Shown: positions 34,329 to 43,842, counted from the stretch's first letter. The stretch: DNA of 64,000 bases from Cohnella sp. GbtcB17 (GCF_019091135.1 NZ_JAGXJW010000006.1:1-64000); one strand, 5' to 3'. The notes: generated by a model from the letters alone, not told the origin. Numbers and translations: made by a program.

Positions 34329-36092
34329 TCAAGCCCCCACCCGCTGCCCGCCAACCGCCGGCGTACGGATCTCCACACACGTGCCGCTCCCCAGCTTGCT
34401 TGTGATGTTCACGCCGTATTGCGGGCCGAAGTAGAGCTTGATGCGCTGCGCCACGTTGCGGATGCCGTAGCCGAGATACACGCCGTCGTTCGGCGTGAGG
34501 ATCTGGGCGATCGTCTCTTCGGTCATGCCGCAGCCGTCGTCGCGTATGCGGAACACGACGTAGTCGTCCTCCAACGCCGCTTCGATCGTGACGCGGATGA
34601 AGCCTTCGCCGCTCCAGGCGTGCTCGATGACGTTCTCGACGAAGGGCTGCAGGATCAGCTTGACCGTGTGGAAGCGGCGTACGGACGGATCGATGGCGAA
34701 CTCGGCCGACAGCCGGTCCCTGAACTTGATGCGCTGGATGTCGATGTACGCCTTCACCTGCCCCAGCTCGTTTTCGACCGAGATGAACGTCTCGCCGTTG
34801 TTGAGCGAATTGCGGTAGAACTTGGAGAGCGCCATGACCATAAGCTGCAGCTTGTCGACCTCGCCGAACTGGGCGAGCCGGCTGATGGAGGACAGCGTGT
34901 TGTACAGGAAATGGGGGTTGATCTGCGCCTGCAGCAGCTTCAGCTCCAGCTCCTGCTCTTCGATCTTGGTCAGGTAGGTCTCCTTGATCATCCGGTTCAT
35001 ATGCTCGCCGAGCTGGTTGAGCGCGGAGGCGATAAAGGCGAACTCGTCCTCGCCCCGGTACCGGATCCGCCTGTCGTACTCTCCCTCCTGAAACAGGCGC
35101 AGCTGGGACACGATCTTGCCGACGCGCTTCGAGAACACACGGGAGATGAACAGGCTGGCGACGACGCAGACGACGATACTGACGAGGCTTAAGAGGATGG
35201 TTAGGTTCGTGAGGCTCTTCGCTTTATTTTCCAGCGCATGCGTCGGCACGACAGCGATCAGCTTCATATCGATGCCCTGCAGCGATTGGGAGATGACGAT
35301 CTTGTTCGCCGAAGACTCGTCCCGCCAATCGCGCTGGATGATCCCGTCGTCCGAGGAATACATGACTTGCTCCCGGTCGTCGACCGCATACACGATCGTC
35401 CCGGTCCCGAGCTTGCGGTAGTCGAGACTCTGGAAGATGCCGGAGATCTTCGTCGCGATGCGGACGAAGCCGATCTGCTCCGGCGCGAACGGATCGCTGG
35501 AATCGACGAGCCGCCGTAGGAAGGAGATGTTGCCGTGCGCGCGGTCGTCTTCGATCTGCTGCCAGGACATGGTGACGCCGTACTGCTCCTTGGGGAAATC
35601 GCGGTACCACGCCTCGTTTTCGATGCGGCTCAGATTGAACATCTCGAAGGACTTCTTCTGCGATACCAGCGGATCGATCTTCGAATCGGACTTGCCGTAC
35701 AGCTCGGGAAACGCCGGATTGTTGATATAGACGGTCAGCTTGATGTCCTGTCCGGTGGCGCTGATCGTGCTCTGGAATTTGGGAATGACGTATTTGACGG
35801 TACTCTCGTAGCTCTCCCAACCCATGTTGAAGTTCTGAATATCGGAGGCGAGCGTGTAGTCGTTGTACAACAGGTCGGAGATCCGTCGAATGTCCTCCAG
35901 CTTCATGGAGACGTTGTCTCCGATCTGCCGGAGCGTGTCGTTCATGTTGTCCCGGGCCTGCTCCTTTGCGGCGCTTACGTAGGTGAAGTAGGAGACCAGG
36001 CCGATGACGATGATCGGAATGAGACAGATCAGCATATACGAGACCAGCAGCTTGTAGCCGAACGGAATGTAGCGTTTGGGTTTATCGGTCAT
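34329..36092 (-). CDS. YesM-type sensor histidine kinase
   Basis: A 587-residue membrane kinase. Membrane segments lie at about 13-35 and 285-310, with an extracytoplasmic sensor region between them, then HAMP, the phosphoacceptor motif QAQINPHFLYNTLSS near residue 390, and an ATPase domain with VENVIEHAW and DDGCGM. ATG at 36092 has GAAGAAGG eight bases upstream. It lies 19 bases after the response regulator gene and is its obvious partner. It should sense the carbohydrate or its binding protein outside the cell. Confidence 0.92.
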   Translation of the reverse strand: MTDKPKRYIPFGYKLLVSYMLICLIPIIVIGLVSYFTYVSAAKEQARDNMNDTLRQIGDNVSMKLEDIRRISDLLYNDYTLASDIQNFNMGWESYESTVKYVIPKFQSTISATGQDIKLTVYINNPAFPELYGKSDSKIDPLVSQKKSFEMFNLSRIENEAWYRDFPKEQYGVTMSWQQIEDDRAHGNISFLRRLVDSSDPFAPEQIGFVRIATKISGIFQSLDYRKLGTGTIVYAVDDREQVMYSSDDGIIQRDWRDESSANKIVISQSLQGIDMKLIAVVPTHALENKAKSLTNLTILLSLVSIVVCVVASLFISRVFSKRVGKIVSQLRLFQEGEYDRRIRYRGEDEFAFIASALNQLGEHMNRMIKETYLTKIEEQELELKLLQAQINPHFLYNTLSSISRLAQFGEVDKLQLMVMALSKFYRNSLNNGETFISVENELGQVKAYIDIQRIKFRDRLSAEFAIDPSVRRFHTVKLILQPFVENVIEHAWSGEGFIRVTIEAALEDDYVVFRIRDDGCGMTEETIAQILTPNDGVYLGYGIRNVAQRIKLYFGPQYGVNITSKLGSGTCVEIRTPAVGGQRVGA

Positions 36093-36111
36093 ATGCGTCG
36101 CCTTCTTCCGC

Positions 36112-36909
36112 TTAGCTGAGCCTTCTGTATTCGAGGGGAGACAATCCGAAGCCGTCCTTGAACTGCTTGCTGAAGTAGTTCAGGTTCCGGTAGCCGACCT
36201 GATCCGCGATTTCGTAGATTTTGAGATTCGTATGCTTGAGCAATTCCTTAGCCTTCTCCAGACGCGCTTGAACGACATAATCGGAAAAGGAGATACCCGT
36301 CTCTTCTTTGAAGATGAGGCCGAGATAGTTGGGCGTATAGGAAAAAGCGTTGGCCGCGTTGCGCAAGGTGATCACCTCGTGCATGTGCGCGTGTATGTAG
36401 GCGACGATATCTTGGGCGAGCTTGCGGTTTTTCTTAAAAGTCAGCGAGGGGGAGGGCGGGAGCGTCTCCGGCCGGGCGTCCTGCCGCTTGACCATTTCCC
36501 GGTAGGCCTGCTCGGTCTCCTTCATCCCGCGCGCATAGTCCAGCTGTGCCTTCGCCTTGGCCAGTGCATCGTATACCTCATCATCGTTGACCGGCTTCAG
36601 GATGTAGGAGCATGCATTCAGGCTGAGCGCCTGCTTGGCATAGGAGAAGTCTTCGTAGCCGCTGATGAAGACGATCCGCAGGCCGTCGTTCTTCTCCTGG
36701 GCCAGCTTCGCCAGCTCCAGCCCGGACATGAGCGGCATGCGAATGTCGGTCACGAGCACGTCGAGCTCCGCCTCGGCGGCGTACTTCGCGGCGGCCACCG
36801 CGCTGTTCATCGCGCCGACGACCTGCATGTCCAGCCGCTGCCAGGGGATGAAGCGCTGCAGCGCCTCCAGATCCAGATCCTCGTCGTCCACCAACAGCAC
36901 CTTGTACAT
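36112..36909 (-). CDS. YesN-type response regulator with AraC output
   Basis: A 265-residue regulator. The receiver domain has LLVDDED, the phosphorylated Asp in VTDIRMP near residue 55, and a KPVNDDE lysine. The C-terminal AraC domain has LRNAANAFSYTPNYLGLIFKEETG and IADQVGYRNLNYFSKQFKDGFG. GGGGGAAG precedes ATG 36909. Paired with the YesM kinase, it likely activates the importer C promoter upstream. A hairpin separates it from the binding-protein gene. Confidence 0.92.
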   Translation of the reverse strand: MYKVLLVDDEDLDLEALQRFIPWQRLDMQVVGAMNSAVAAAKYAAEAELDVLVTDIRMPLMSGLELAKLAQEKNDGLRIVFISGYEDFSYAKQALSLNACSYILKPVNDDEVYDALAKAKAQLDYARGMKETEQAYREMVKRQDARPETLPPSPSLTFKKNRKLAQDIVAYIHAHMHEVITLRNAANAFSYTPNYLGLIFKEETGISFSDYVVQARLEKAKELLKHTNLKIYEIADQVGYRNLNYFSKQFKDGFGLSPLEYRRLS

Positions 36910-36942
36910 TCGCGCTTCCCCCGTCCATGATGATGCAGAAAA

Positions 36943-36968
36943 GAGTACACTGTTTTTTCAGTATACTC
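36943..36968 (-). terminator. Intercistronic hairpin, partial terminator
   Basis: On the minus strand GAGTATACTG, loop of six A, CAGTGTACTC (one mismatch), followed by TTTTCTGC. It lies between the abundant binding-protein message and the regulator genes and may lower expression of the latter or protect the former's 3-prime end. Confidence 0.6.
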
Positions 36969-36990
36969 TCTCCGGCTTGCGATTGGGCTT

Positions 36991-38613
36991 TTATTGACCG
37001 CTGATTTTCTTCAGGTTCTCCTGCCATCTGGCGGTCTCGTAGTCGAGCAGCTTCTGATAGCCGGCTTTGTTCGCCGAGGCTTCGCCGTCCGCGATGATCT
37101 TCTCGACCTCTGCGTTGCTGCCCGCGTAGAGCGCTTTGGCGATGACACTCGTCTCGATGTCCGCGACCTTCTGCAGCGCCTTGCCTTCTTCGGTCGACGA
37201 ATCCGGTGCGAGGTTGGAAAATTGCGTCGTATTGTACGATGTCTTCCACGCGATCGTCAGCTGGGCTTCGGCGGCCCAGTCCCGTTGATCCTCGGGCAGC
37301 TTCATGTTGTTGGCCGCTTTGGAGCCGTCGATGAAGCTCGTATTGCCCGCCCATTGGAAGCTGTCCGTGATCGCCATGAACTTCGTCCGCTCTTCCACGT
37401 CGGTCTTGAACTTCTCCGTCCAGTTCGGCGCGCCGTTCTCGTCGACGCCGTCCCAGTACAGGCCTTCGGGTCCCCAGAAAATGACGCGCTCGCCCTCTTC
37501 CCCGGTGAGCCAGTCCAGGTAGGCGAAGATGCCCTCGGGATTTTCGGCTTCGGTCGTGATGACGTTGACGTTCCAGCCGATGCTGTCATAGTTGTTCGGG
37601 TATACCTTTTTCGGATCGACGCCTTCCTTGTGCAGCGGCCAGATCATCTTGTAGCCGGCTTCGGGATCGCTTTTCTTCAGCTCGGTCGTCGCCTGGCTGC
37701 CGAGGTCCGACGTGTCGTAGGAGGCATAGACCGCGACCTTGCCCGTGTTCAGCTTTTCGACGACCTGATCCTTCGTCTGGGTCAGCGCGTCCTGCGTGAT
37801 GAGCTTGTCGCGGAACAACGAGCTGGCGAACGTGAGCGTCTCCTTGAACGTAGGGTCGGAGAACAGCGAAGTCAGCTTGTCCCCGTTCGGCACGAATCCG
37901 TAGGACGTGAAGGCGCCCGTGCGGTCCTCGCCGAAGCCGGAGAAGAGGATGCTGATGCCCTGTGTGCCGAAGCCGATATCGAAGGGCACGACGTCAGGGA
38001 ACTTCTCCTTCACCTGCTTGAGGTAGACGCGCAGATCCTCGAACGTCTCAAGCTTGGGCGAGCCAAGCGCCGCGTAGATTTTTTTGTTGATCATATAGCC
38101 GCCGTTGCCCATCGGCGTGGACGTGTACCAGTTCGGGAACTGATAGAGCTTGCCGTCCTCGGAACGGAGCATGTTGAGCGTCTCTTCGCCGGCGTACTTC
38201 TTCAGGTTCGGATACTTGTCGAGATACGGGTCGAGGGCGACGAGCTTACCGGCTTTGCGCAGCTTCTCCACGAGCGGTCCGCGGTCCATGAACAGGACGT
38301 CCGGCAGATCGTCGGAGGCGACCATCGTATTGAACTTCTGGACGGAAGCGCCTTGCGCCGCGACGGGCGTCACGGTCACCCTTTTATTTTCCTGAATCCA
38401 CTTGGTGGCGGGATCGCCGCCCCACGGCTGCATGGTGTACCAGTCATAGTTGCCGTAAAAAGAGAAGTTCACCGGCGTCTCGCCGAACACGAATCCGCTG
38501 GAGGCGGGAGGGGAAGCGGTATTTTCTTGTTTATTGTCGTTCGAGCAGCCTGAGACGGCGACGGCGCCGAGCGTCAGGGCCAGCACGCCGGCCATCATTC
38601 TATTTTTCTTCAA
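36991..38613 (-). CDS. ABC sugar-binding lipoprotein, importer C
   Basis: A 540-residue long-type binding lipoprotein. The start is TTG at 38613, with GAGGGG seven bases upstream; it gives a normal signal peptide MKKNRMMAGVLALTLG and the lipobox VSGC near residue 23. The mature protein has VASDDLPDVLF and a C-terminal helical region. Third gene of a run hydrolase, permease, permease, binding protein, regulator, kinase, all on the minus strand with short gaps. Confidence 0.9.
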   Translation of the reverse strand: MKKNRMMAGVLALTLGAVAVSGCSNDNKQENTASPPASSGFVFGETPVNFSFYGNYDWYTMQPWGGDPATKWIQENKRVTVTPVAAQGASVQKFNTMVASDDLPDVLFMDRGPLVEKLRKAGKLVALDPYLDKYPNLKKYAGEETLNMLRSEDGKLYQFPNWYTSTPMGNGGYMINKKIYAALGSPKLETFEDLRVYLKQVKEKFPDVVPFDIGFGTQGISILFSGFGEDRTGAFTSYGFVPNGDKLTSLFSDPTFKETLTFASSLFRDKLITQDALTQTKDQVVEKLNTGKVAVYASYDTSDLGSQATTELKKSDPEAGYKMIWPLHKEGVDPKKVYPNNYDSIGWNVNVITTEAENPEGIFAYLDWLTGEEGERVIFWGPEGLYWDGVDENGAPNWTEKFKTDVEERTKFMAITDSFQWAGNTSFIDGSKAANNMKLPEDQRDWAAEAQLTIAWKTSYNTTQFSNLAPDSSTEEGKALQKVADIETSVIAKALYAGSNAEVEKIIADGEASANKAGYQKLLDYETARWQENLKKISGQ

Positions 38614-38640
38614 CAGCGATCCCCTCGATTCTCTAGGTTA

Positions 38641-39534
38641 TTATTCTTTTAACGAACCGACCATAACGCCTTTCACGAAGTACTTCTGCACGAAAGGGTA
38701 GACGAGAATGATCGGGATCGTGGCGACCATCATGGTGGCCATCGTGAGCGACTTGGTCGTGACCGAACGCGCCGAAGCGATATGGCTTTGCGCGGCCGCG
38801 CTGGTCTGCATCATCTGCTCGGACATAATGTTGGAGCTCAGAATCTGCTGCAGCAGCGTCTGGATCGGAAGCAGCTTCGTATCGGAGATGTACAGCGTCG
38901 CCGTGAACCAATCGTTCCAATGCCCGACGGCCGAGAAGAGCGCCAGCGTGGCGACGACCGGTCCCGAGAGCGGGAGCACGATCCGGAAGAGCGTCTGCCA
39001 GTAGCCGCATCCGTCGATTTTAGCGGATTCTTCAAGGTTGTGCGGCAGCTGTTGGAAAAAAGTGCGGAAGACGATCATGTTCCAAATGCTGATGAGACCG
39101 GGGATGACCATGACCCAGAACGAGTTCATGAGGCCGAGCGACCGGATCAGCATATAAGAGGGGATCAGTCCGCCGTCGAAGTACAACGGGATGATGCAGA
39201 AAATCATGTAATACTTGCGCCCGACCAGCTCCTTCTTTGACATCCCGTAAGCGAAGACGGCGGTCGCCGCGATCGACAGCACGGTGCCGATCACCGTGCG
39301 CAGGACGGAGATCAGAAAGGCGTGAACCAGGCGTTTGTCCTGGAAGACGATCTCGTAGTTGTCCAGCGTGAACGCTCTCGGCCAGAAGGTGATGCCCCCG
39401 AGCGAGGTGTCGGCGCCGGTGTTGAACGAGATGACGGCCGAATTCCAGAACGGATAAAAGGTTACGAACGCGAGCAGCGCCAGAAGCGCGTAGATGATGC
39501 CGGACGTGAGGCGGTCACCGTAGGATATTTTCAT
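38641..39534 (-). CDS. ABC sugar permease, YtcP type, importer C
   Basis: A 297-residue permease, six membrane segments, EAA loop EESAKIDGCGYWQTLFRIVLPL and C-terminus KYFVKGVMVGSLKE. It lies 24 bases after the first permease and 27 before the binding-protein gene. Confidence 0.92.
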   Translation of the reverse strand: MKISYGDRLTSGIIYALLALLAFVTFYPFWNSAVISFNTGADTSLGGITFWPRAFTLDNYEIVFQDKRLVHAFLISVLRTVIGTVLSIAATAVFAYGMSKKELVGRKYYMIFCIIPLYFDGGLIPSYMLIRSLGLMNSFWVMVIPGLISIWNMIVFRTFFQQLPHNLEESAKIDGCGYWQTLFRIVLPLSGPVVATLALFSAVGHWNDWFTATLYISDTKLLPIQTLLQQILSSNIMSEQMMQTSAAAQSHIASARSVTTKSLTMATMMVATIPIILVYPFVQKYFVKGVMVGSLKE

Positions 39535-39558
39535 AGAGAGCTCTCCGCATCTGTATTT

Positions 39559-40458
39559 CTACCATAGACTGTTGCCGGATCTCCGGGCAAGGGCGTTCGC
39601 GAACGTCAGCAGGACGACGCTGATGACTGCCTTGAACAGGCCGACCGCGGCGGCATAGGAGAACAGCGAGTTCTTGATGCCGATCCGGTATACGTAGGTG
39701 TCCAGCACGTCGGAGACGTCGCGGACGATGTCGTTCTGCAGCAGCAGGATGTCCTCGAAGCCCGCGCTCAGCAGGTCGCCGATCGCGAGGATGAGGAAGA
39801 TCGAGACGACCGGGAGAATGCACGGCAGCGTGATCGAGAAGATCTTGCGGAGCCGGCCCGCGCCGTCGATGTCTGCGGCCTCGTACAGATCGGGATTGAC
39901 GCCCGAGATGGCGGCGAGATAGACGATCGATCCGAAGCCGATCCCTTTCCAAAGGCCGGTCGCGATGAGGATCCCCCAGAAGTAGTTCGGGATCGTCAGC
40001 CAGTTGACGGGCTCGTCGATCAGGTGCAGCTTCTCCAGGGCGATGTTCAGGCTGCCGTAGTCGGAGGAGAGCATGGTGAGCACGAAGCCGGACACGATGA
40101 CCCACGACAGGAAGTGGGGCAGGTAGCTGATCGTCTGCACGATCCGCTTGAAGATCGGGATCCGGACCTCGTTCAGCATGAGCGCCAGCAGGATCGGAGC
40201 GGGGAAGCCGATCACCAGCTTCAGGAAGCTGATGGCGAGCGTGTTGCGCATGACCGTCCTGAACTCCTCCGCGCGGAGGAACTCCTTGAAGTTGTCCAGC
40301 CCGACCCAGGGGCTCGCGTTCAAACCTTGGAAAATGTCGTAGTCCTTGAACGCGATTACAATTCCGTACATCGGGACGTAGCTAAAGATAAAAATAAAGA
40401 TCAGAGCCGGGATGACCATTAATTGCAGGTCCCACTGACGGAGCAGCAGTCTCTTCAC
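39559..40458 (-). CDS. ABC sugar permease, LplB type, importer C
   Basis: A 299-residue permease, six membrane segments, SYVPMYGIVIAFKDYDIF near the start and EAA loop YEAADIDGAGRLRKIFSITLPC. The start is GTG at 40458 with AAGGAGG ten bases upstream. It partners the YtcP-type permease. Confidence 0.92.
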   Translation of the reverse strand: MKRLLLRQWDLQLMVIPALIFIFIFSYVPMYGIVIAFKDYDIFQGLNASPWVGLDNFKEFLRAEEFRTVMRNTLAISFLKLVIGFPAPILLALMLNEVRIPIFKRIVQTISYLPHFLSWVIVSGFVLTMLSSDYGSLNIALEKLHLIDEPVNWLTIPNYFWGILIATGLWKGIGFGSIVYLAAISGVNPDLYEAADIDGAGRLRKIFSITLPCILPVVSIFLILAIGDLLSAGFEDILLLQNDIVRDVSDVLDTYVYRIGIKNSLFSYAAAVGLFKAVISVVLLTFANALARRSGNSLW

Positions 40459-40534
40459 GGCGGCGGGGCCTCCTTGAGCGGCGCATCCCGCGTCGCCGGG
40501 CGGCCGGCGCGCAGGACGCGTGCGATGATGGGTG

Positions 40535-41659
40535 TTACCAGTTCTTGCGGCTGTCTATTTTCTTAAGGTCGTTGTCCGTCCACTTGCCGTAGAGGAAAAA
40601 GGCGAGGTTCTGGACCTCCGGCTGCTCGGACCGGATGCCGGCATAGATCTGGCGGTACTCCGCGTTGGACCACCAGACGTCGAGACCCGGGATGATCTCT
40701 TTGTCGCCGATCTTGGCTCTCGTCTGGGAGAGAATGCCCGCGGCGTCGTACACCCAGGACGGCATGAATCCCCAGTCCGCGAAGTAGGCCATCGGGGAGA
40801 CGAAGTCCACATGATTCTTGAATTTGGCCGCGTCCTGGCCGACTTCGGTGAATTCCGGCGGCAGAATGTACACGCCCGTAAACAGGTCGGGCACGATGCC
40901 GTCGATGTCGGCCGCCACGTCTCTGACGTAGTTGCCGATCTGCGTCGTTCGCCAGTCGTTCCACTGCCGTCTCTTGGCATTGTCGGTCGTGAAGTCGATC
41001 GTGGCGGGATCATAGCCGTAGAGGGAGCTGTATTTTTGCCGCGTATACGTGCCCATGTCCATGTTGTAGTCGTCGAAGCGAAGCCAGTCCAGGACCACGC
41101 CGTCCACGTCGTAGTTGGACACGATCTCCCGGATGATCGAGCGCTCGTACGCCTGAACGCCGGGATGGATCGGGTTCACGAAGTACTCGTTGCCGTTTGC
41201 GCCCGTGAATGGCGCGATCTGGCCGTTTTTAAGCGCCATCATTTTCCACGAGGCGTCATGGTCGAACGCGGCTTTGTCGTGGAATTGGGGGATCCAGGCA
41301 CGGACTTGAATGCCTCTGGCGTGCGCTTCGGCGATGACGTCGGCCAACGCGTCGAACTGTTCGTAGCCCGGCGCGATCGGGGCGATCGCGCTGTCGTAGA
41401 ATACATAGCCGGAAGGAACCGTATCGTCCTCGTCTTCCTTCACGTTCAGGTTGATGACCGAGACATGCCGGGTTGCCGCGCTATTCATGAACTTCACGAC
41501 ATCCGTGTGGTTGTGAAAATTCTCGACGGTCCGCACGATCACTTCGGTCACGAACGCACCGCTCGCGGCCTGGGCCGACTGCTCCTCCGAAATGGCGGTA
41601 CCGCTGGCCAACAGGACGGCGGCCAAGGCCAAGCCGTGCTTGGCGGACTTTTTGAACAT
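40535..41659 (-). CDS. Secreted GHL10-type (YngK-like) glycosyl hydrolase
   Basis: A 374-residue secreted protein with a plain signal peptide (MFKKSAKHGLALAAVLLASG, cleaved after SAQAA). The barrel domain has VINLNVKEDED, AHARGIQVRAWIPQF, HPGVQAYERSIIREIVSNYD and VDGVVLDWLRFDDYN, where the Asp residues are the likely catalytic region. These are features of the GHL10/DUF187 family. ATG at 41659 follows GGGAG. As first gene of the importer C operon it probably trims a polysaccharide outside so that the fragments can be imported. The natural substrate is unknown. Confidence 0.8.
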   Translation of the reverse strand: MFKKSAKHGLALAAVLLASGTAISEEQSAQAASGAFVTEVIVRTVENFHNHTDVVKFMNSAATRHVSVINLNVKEDEDDTVPSGYVFYDSAIAPIAPGYEQFDALADVIAEAHARGIQVRAWIPQFHDKAAFDHDASWKMMALKNGQIAPFTGANGNEYFVNPIHPGVQAYERSIIREIVSNYDVDGVVLDWLRFDDYNMDMGTYTRQKYSSLYGYDPATIDFTTDNAKRRQWNDWRTTQIGNYVRDVAADIDGIVPDLFTGVYILPPEFTEVGQDAAKFKNHVDFVSPMAYFADWGFMPSWVYDAAGILSQTRAKIGDKEIIPGLDVWWSNAEYRQIYAGIRSEQPEVQNLAFFLYGKWTDNDLKKIDSRKNW

Positions 41660-41783
41660 GGCTGGACTCCCTCTCCCCAATGATCTTCGACCGGTCGTTG
41701 CATTTAATTGTAGGGGGAAGGCGGGGATAAAAACACAATACGGATCAACGATAATTGCAAGAAATCAATGGAGAGTATATGCT

Positions 41784-41832
41784 TAGGTTACCTATTTAGT
41801 TGGTAACCGAATTACTTGGTGACCAATATGTT
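41784..41832. promoter_or_regulatory. Three phased MarR-type sites and promoter
   Basis: GGTTACC (41786), GGTAACC (41802) and GGTGACC (41818) each read as GGTNACC dyads and start exactly 16 bases apart, embedded in a wider direct repeat. TTGGTA at 41800 and CAATAT at 41824, 18 bases apart, could be the promoter, which the sites would cover. Autorepression by the MarR protein encoded next is the natural reading. Confidence 0.7.
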
Positions 41833-41860
41833 ATGAAGGCCTAATCAAGGAGTGAGGACC

Positions 41861-42355
41861 TTGTCGAACGAGCAAAAGGAAATCGCAAAGCGATTGATGG
41901 CATCGTACTTCGAATCGCAAGCCAGCGGCAACATCATGCAGAATCGCGCCGTGCACAATCAAAAGCCGGGCGAGATTATGGTTCTCTATTTCATCAACAG
42001 GAATGTCAAGGACGACGGTCCGGGGTTGATGGTGTCGGAGATAAGCGGAAAACTGAATGTGACTTCGCCGACGGTAACGCAGCATATCAACAGTCTGGAG
42101 GCGCAAGAGCTTGTCGAGCGCCAGGCCGATCCAACCGATCGGCGGGTCGTCAGAATCCGGCTTACGGAGAAAGGCAATTCGTATATTCAACGCATCAATG
42201 AGGCGCGCCTTCAGATGTTCGTTGATCTCGTGGACCATCTGGGAGAAGAAGAAAGCGTACGCTTTGCCGAGATGATGAAGAAAGCCTCGGACTATATGCG
42301 TAAACAACAGGAGTTTTACTTTCGGAGTTTGTCTGCGGATGCACCTCAGGAATGA
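41861..42355 (+). CDS. MarR-family regulator
   Basis: A 164-residue winged-helix protein: MVSEISGKLNVTSPTVTQHINSLEAQELVERQADPTDRRVVRIRLTE-type core, shown in order as LNVTSPTVTQHINSLE, then DPTDRRVVRIRLT as the wing. Flanking helices form the dimer. TTG at 41861 is chosen because AAGGAG lies eight bases upstream; GTG at 41852 abuts that site. It precedes an SDR and a VOC gene and likely controls them together with itself. Confidence 0.88.
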   Translation: MSNEQKEIAKRLMASYFESQASGNIMQNRAVHNQKPGEIMVLYFINRNVKDDGPGLMVSEISGKLNVTSPTVTQHINSLEAQELVERQADPTDRRVVRIRLTEKGNSYIQRINEARLQMFVDLVDHLGEEESVRFAEMMKKASDYMRKQQEFYFRSLSADAPQE

Positions 42356-42396
42356 ATCGGGGGAAAACGTTCGATTAAATTTCGGGAAGGAAGGTT

Positions 42397-43158
42397 ATGA
42401 AGTATACGGTAATTACGGGAGCCAGCTCGGGAATCGGGTATGAGACGGCACTCGCTTTTGCAGCGCGCGGGAAAAACCTCATCTTAGCTGCTCGCAGAAC
42501 GGAGGAGCTGGAAAAGTTAAAATCGGCAGTGGCCGGTATGAATCCGGAGCTGGATGTCGTCATTCGAACCGTTGACTTATCCGTTGCGACAGACGTTTAT
42601 TCCTTTTACGATAGTCTTAGTGATTATCGAATCGAGACCTGGATCAATAATGCCGGATCGGGAAGCTTTGCATCCGTCGGGGAGCAAAATCTAGACAAAG
42701 TGACGACGATGCTCCACTTGAATATAGAAGCCTTAACCATACTGACTTCTCTCTATGCGCGCGATTATGCGGGTGTCGAAGGGACGCAGCTCATCAACGT
42801 TACTTCGGGCGGGGGCTACCAGCTCGTCGGCAATTCGGTTGCCTACTGCGCGACGAAGTTCTATGTTAGCGCTTTTACAGTAGGCATCGCACAAGAGTTG
42901 AAGGGAAAAGGAGCCGCCATACAAGTAAAAGTCCTGGCTCCTTCCGCAACGGTGACTTAGTTTATTAAAAACGCGTTGGATTTAGAAGCGTTTCACTATG
43001 AAGGCGTCGTTCCCAAATACCATACGGCTAAAGAAATGGCTGCGATTATGCTCGATCTTTACGACAGCGATCAAGTTGTCGGTATCGTAAATGGAAGTAC
43101 GTACGATTTTGAATTGAGAGATCCCATTTATCCATATGCGGGGAGGCAAACAAAATGA
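42397..43158 (+). pseudogene. Short-chain dehydrogenase interrupted by an in-frame TAG
   Basis: The frame starts with GASSGIGYETALAFAARGKN (cofactor site) and continues with NNAGSG and the catalytic YCATKFYVSAF (Tyr...Lys). At codon 188 a TAG (42958-42960) stops it. The same frame then continues without a break for 65 codons, FIKNALDLEAFHYEGVVPKY and KEMAAIMLDLYDSDQVVG, to a TGA that overlaps the next start as ATGA. Relatives usually have Glu (GAG) where TAG stands, so one base change explains it. The protein loses its substrate-loop end unless TAG is read through. A sequencing error is possible. Confidence 0.75.
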
Positions 43159-43592
43159 AAATCCAACGCATCGACCACATCGGCATCAACGTCAGCGACC
43201 TCGACGCGGCCAAAACGTTTTTTCTCGAATTCGGACTCGAGGTGCACGGAGAATGGGAAGCGGAAGGAGCTTGGCTGGACGAGATCGTCGGGCTTGAAAA
43301 AGTGAAAACATCCTGTGTCGCATTGCGCTCGTCGGATGGCGAGACGTGGCTGGAGCTGGTCAAGTATATCGCGCCTTCGGACAAAAACGGTGTTCAGCAG
43401 ACGCATTCGAATACGCTAGGCATCCGACATATTTGCTTTGCCGTCGACGATATCGATGCGCTGGTCGACAAGATGAAAAAGAAAGGCATGGAAACGTTCA
43501 GCGACATCCAAAACTACAAAGATATGTATAAGATGTGCTACGTGCGCGGGCCGGAGGGCATTATTTTGGAATTGGCAGAGCGGATCGGGTAA
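43155..43592 (+). CDS. VOC-family (glyoxalase-like) protein
   Basis: A 145-residue VOC protein with two beta-alpha-beta-beta-beta modules. His in RIDHIGINV, Glu in WLELVKY, His in RHICFAV and Glu in IILELAE sit where the metal ligands of glyoxalase/epimerase-type members lie. Its ATG overlaps the stop of the broken dehydrogenase frame, so it was translated as part of that operon. Function unknown; lactoylglutathione lyase or methylmalonyl-CoA epimerase-like activities are both possible for this fold. Confidence 0.8.
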   Translation: MKIQRIDHIGINVSDLDAAKTFFLEFGLEVHGEWEAEGAWLDEIVGLEKVKTSCVALRSSDGETWLELVKYIAPSDKNGVQQTHSNTLGIRHICFAVDDIDALVDKMKKKGMETFSDIQNYKDMYKMCYVRGPEGIILELAERIG

Positions 43593-43646
43593 ATGCGGAT
43601 TGCTGTGACGAGTCGGGACTAATTGGTTTGGCGTCCAGCCGCCGCC

Positions 43647-43830
43647 GCAAGCGATAAAAGCAACGCTACAGGAGCGACGAAGGCGCCGGACCGTGCTGCA
43701 AGCGAGAAAAGCGCGGCTACAGCGGAATGCCGTCGCTGCAAGCGCCAAAAGCAACGTTACTGAAGTGACGAAGGCGCCGGACCGTGCTGTAAGCGACAAA
43801 AACGCGGTTACGGAGGAAAGCCGGGCCGGC
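43647..43830. repeat. Four-copy degenerate repeat array, spacing 51/40/51
   Basis: GCAAGCGnnAAAAGC-type blocks start at 43647, 43698, 43738 and 43789. Units 1 and 3 share a long form ending CGACGAAGGCGCCGGACCGT; units 2 and 4 share a short form with GCGGNTAC. So there is also a 91-base higher-order period. One plus frame is open through the array, but it runs on into antisense of the reductase gene and has no ribosome site. It lies between the convergent VOC and aldo/keto reductase genes. Confidence 0.75.
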
Positions 43831-43842
43831 CATGTATGCAAA

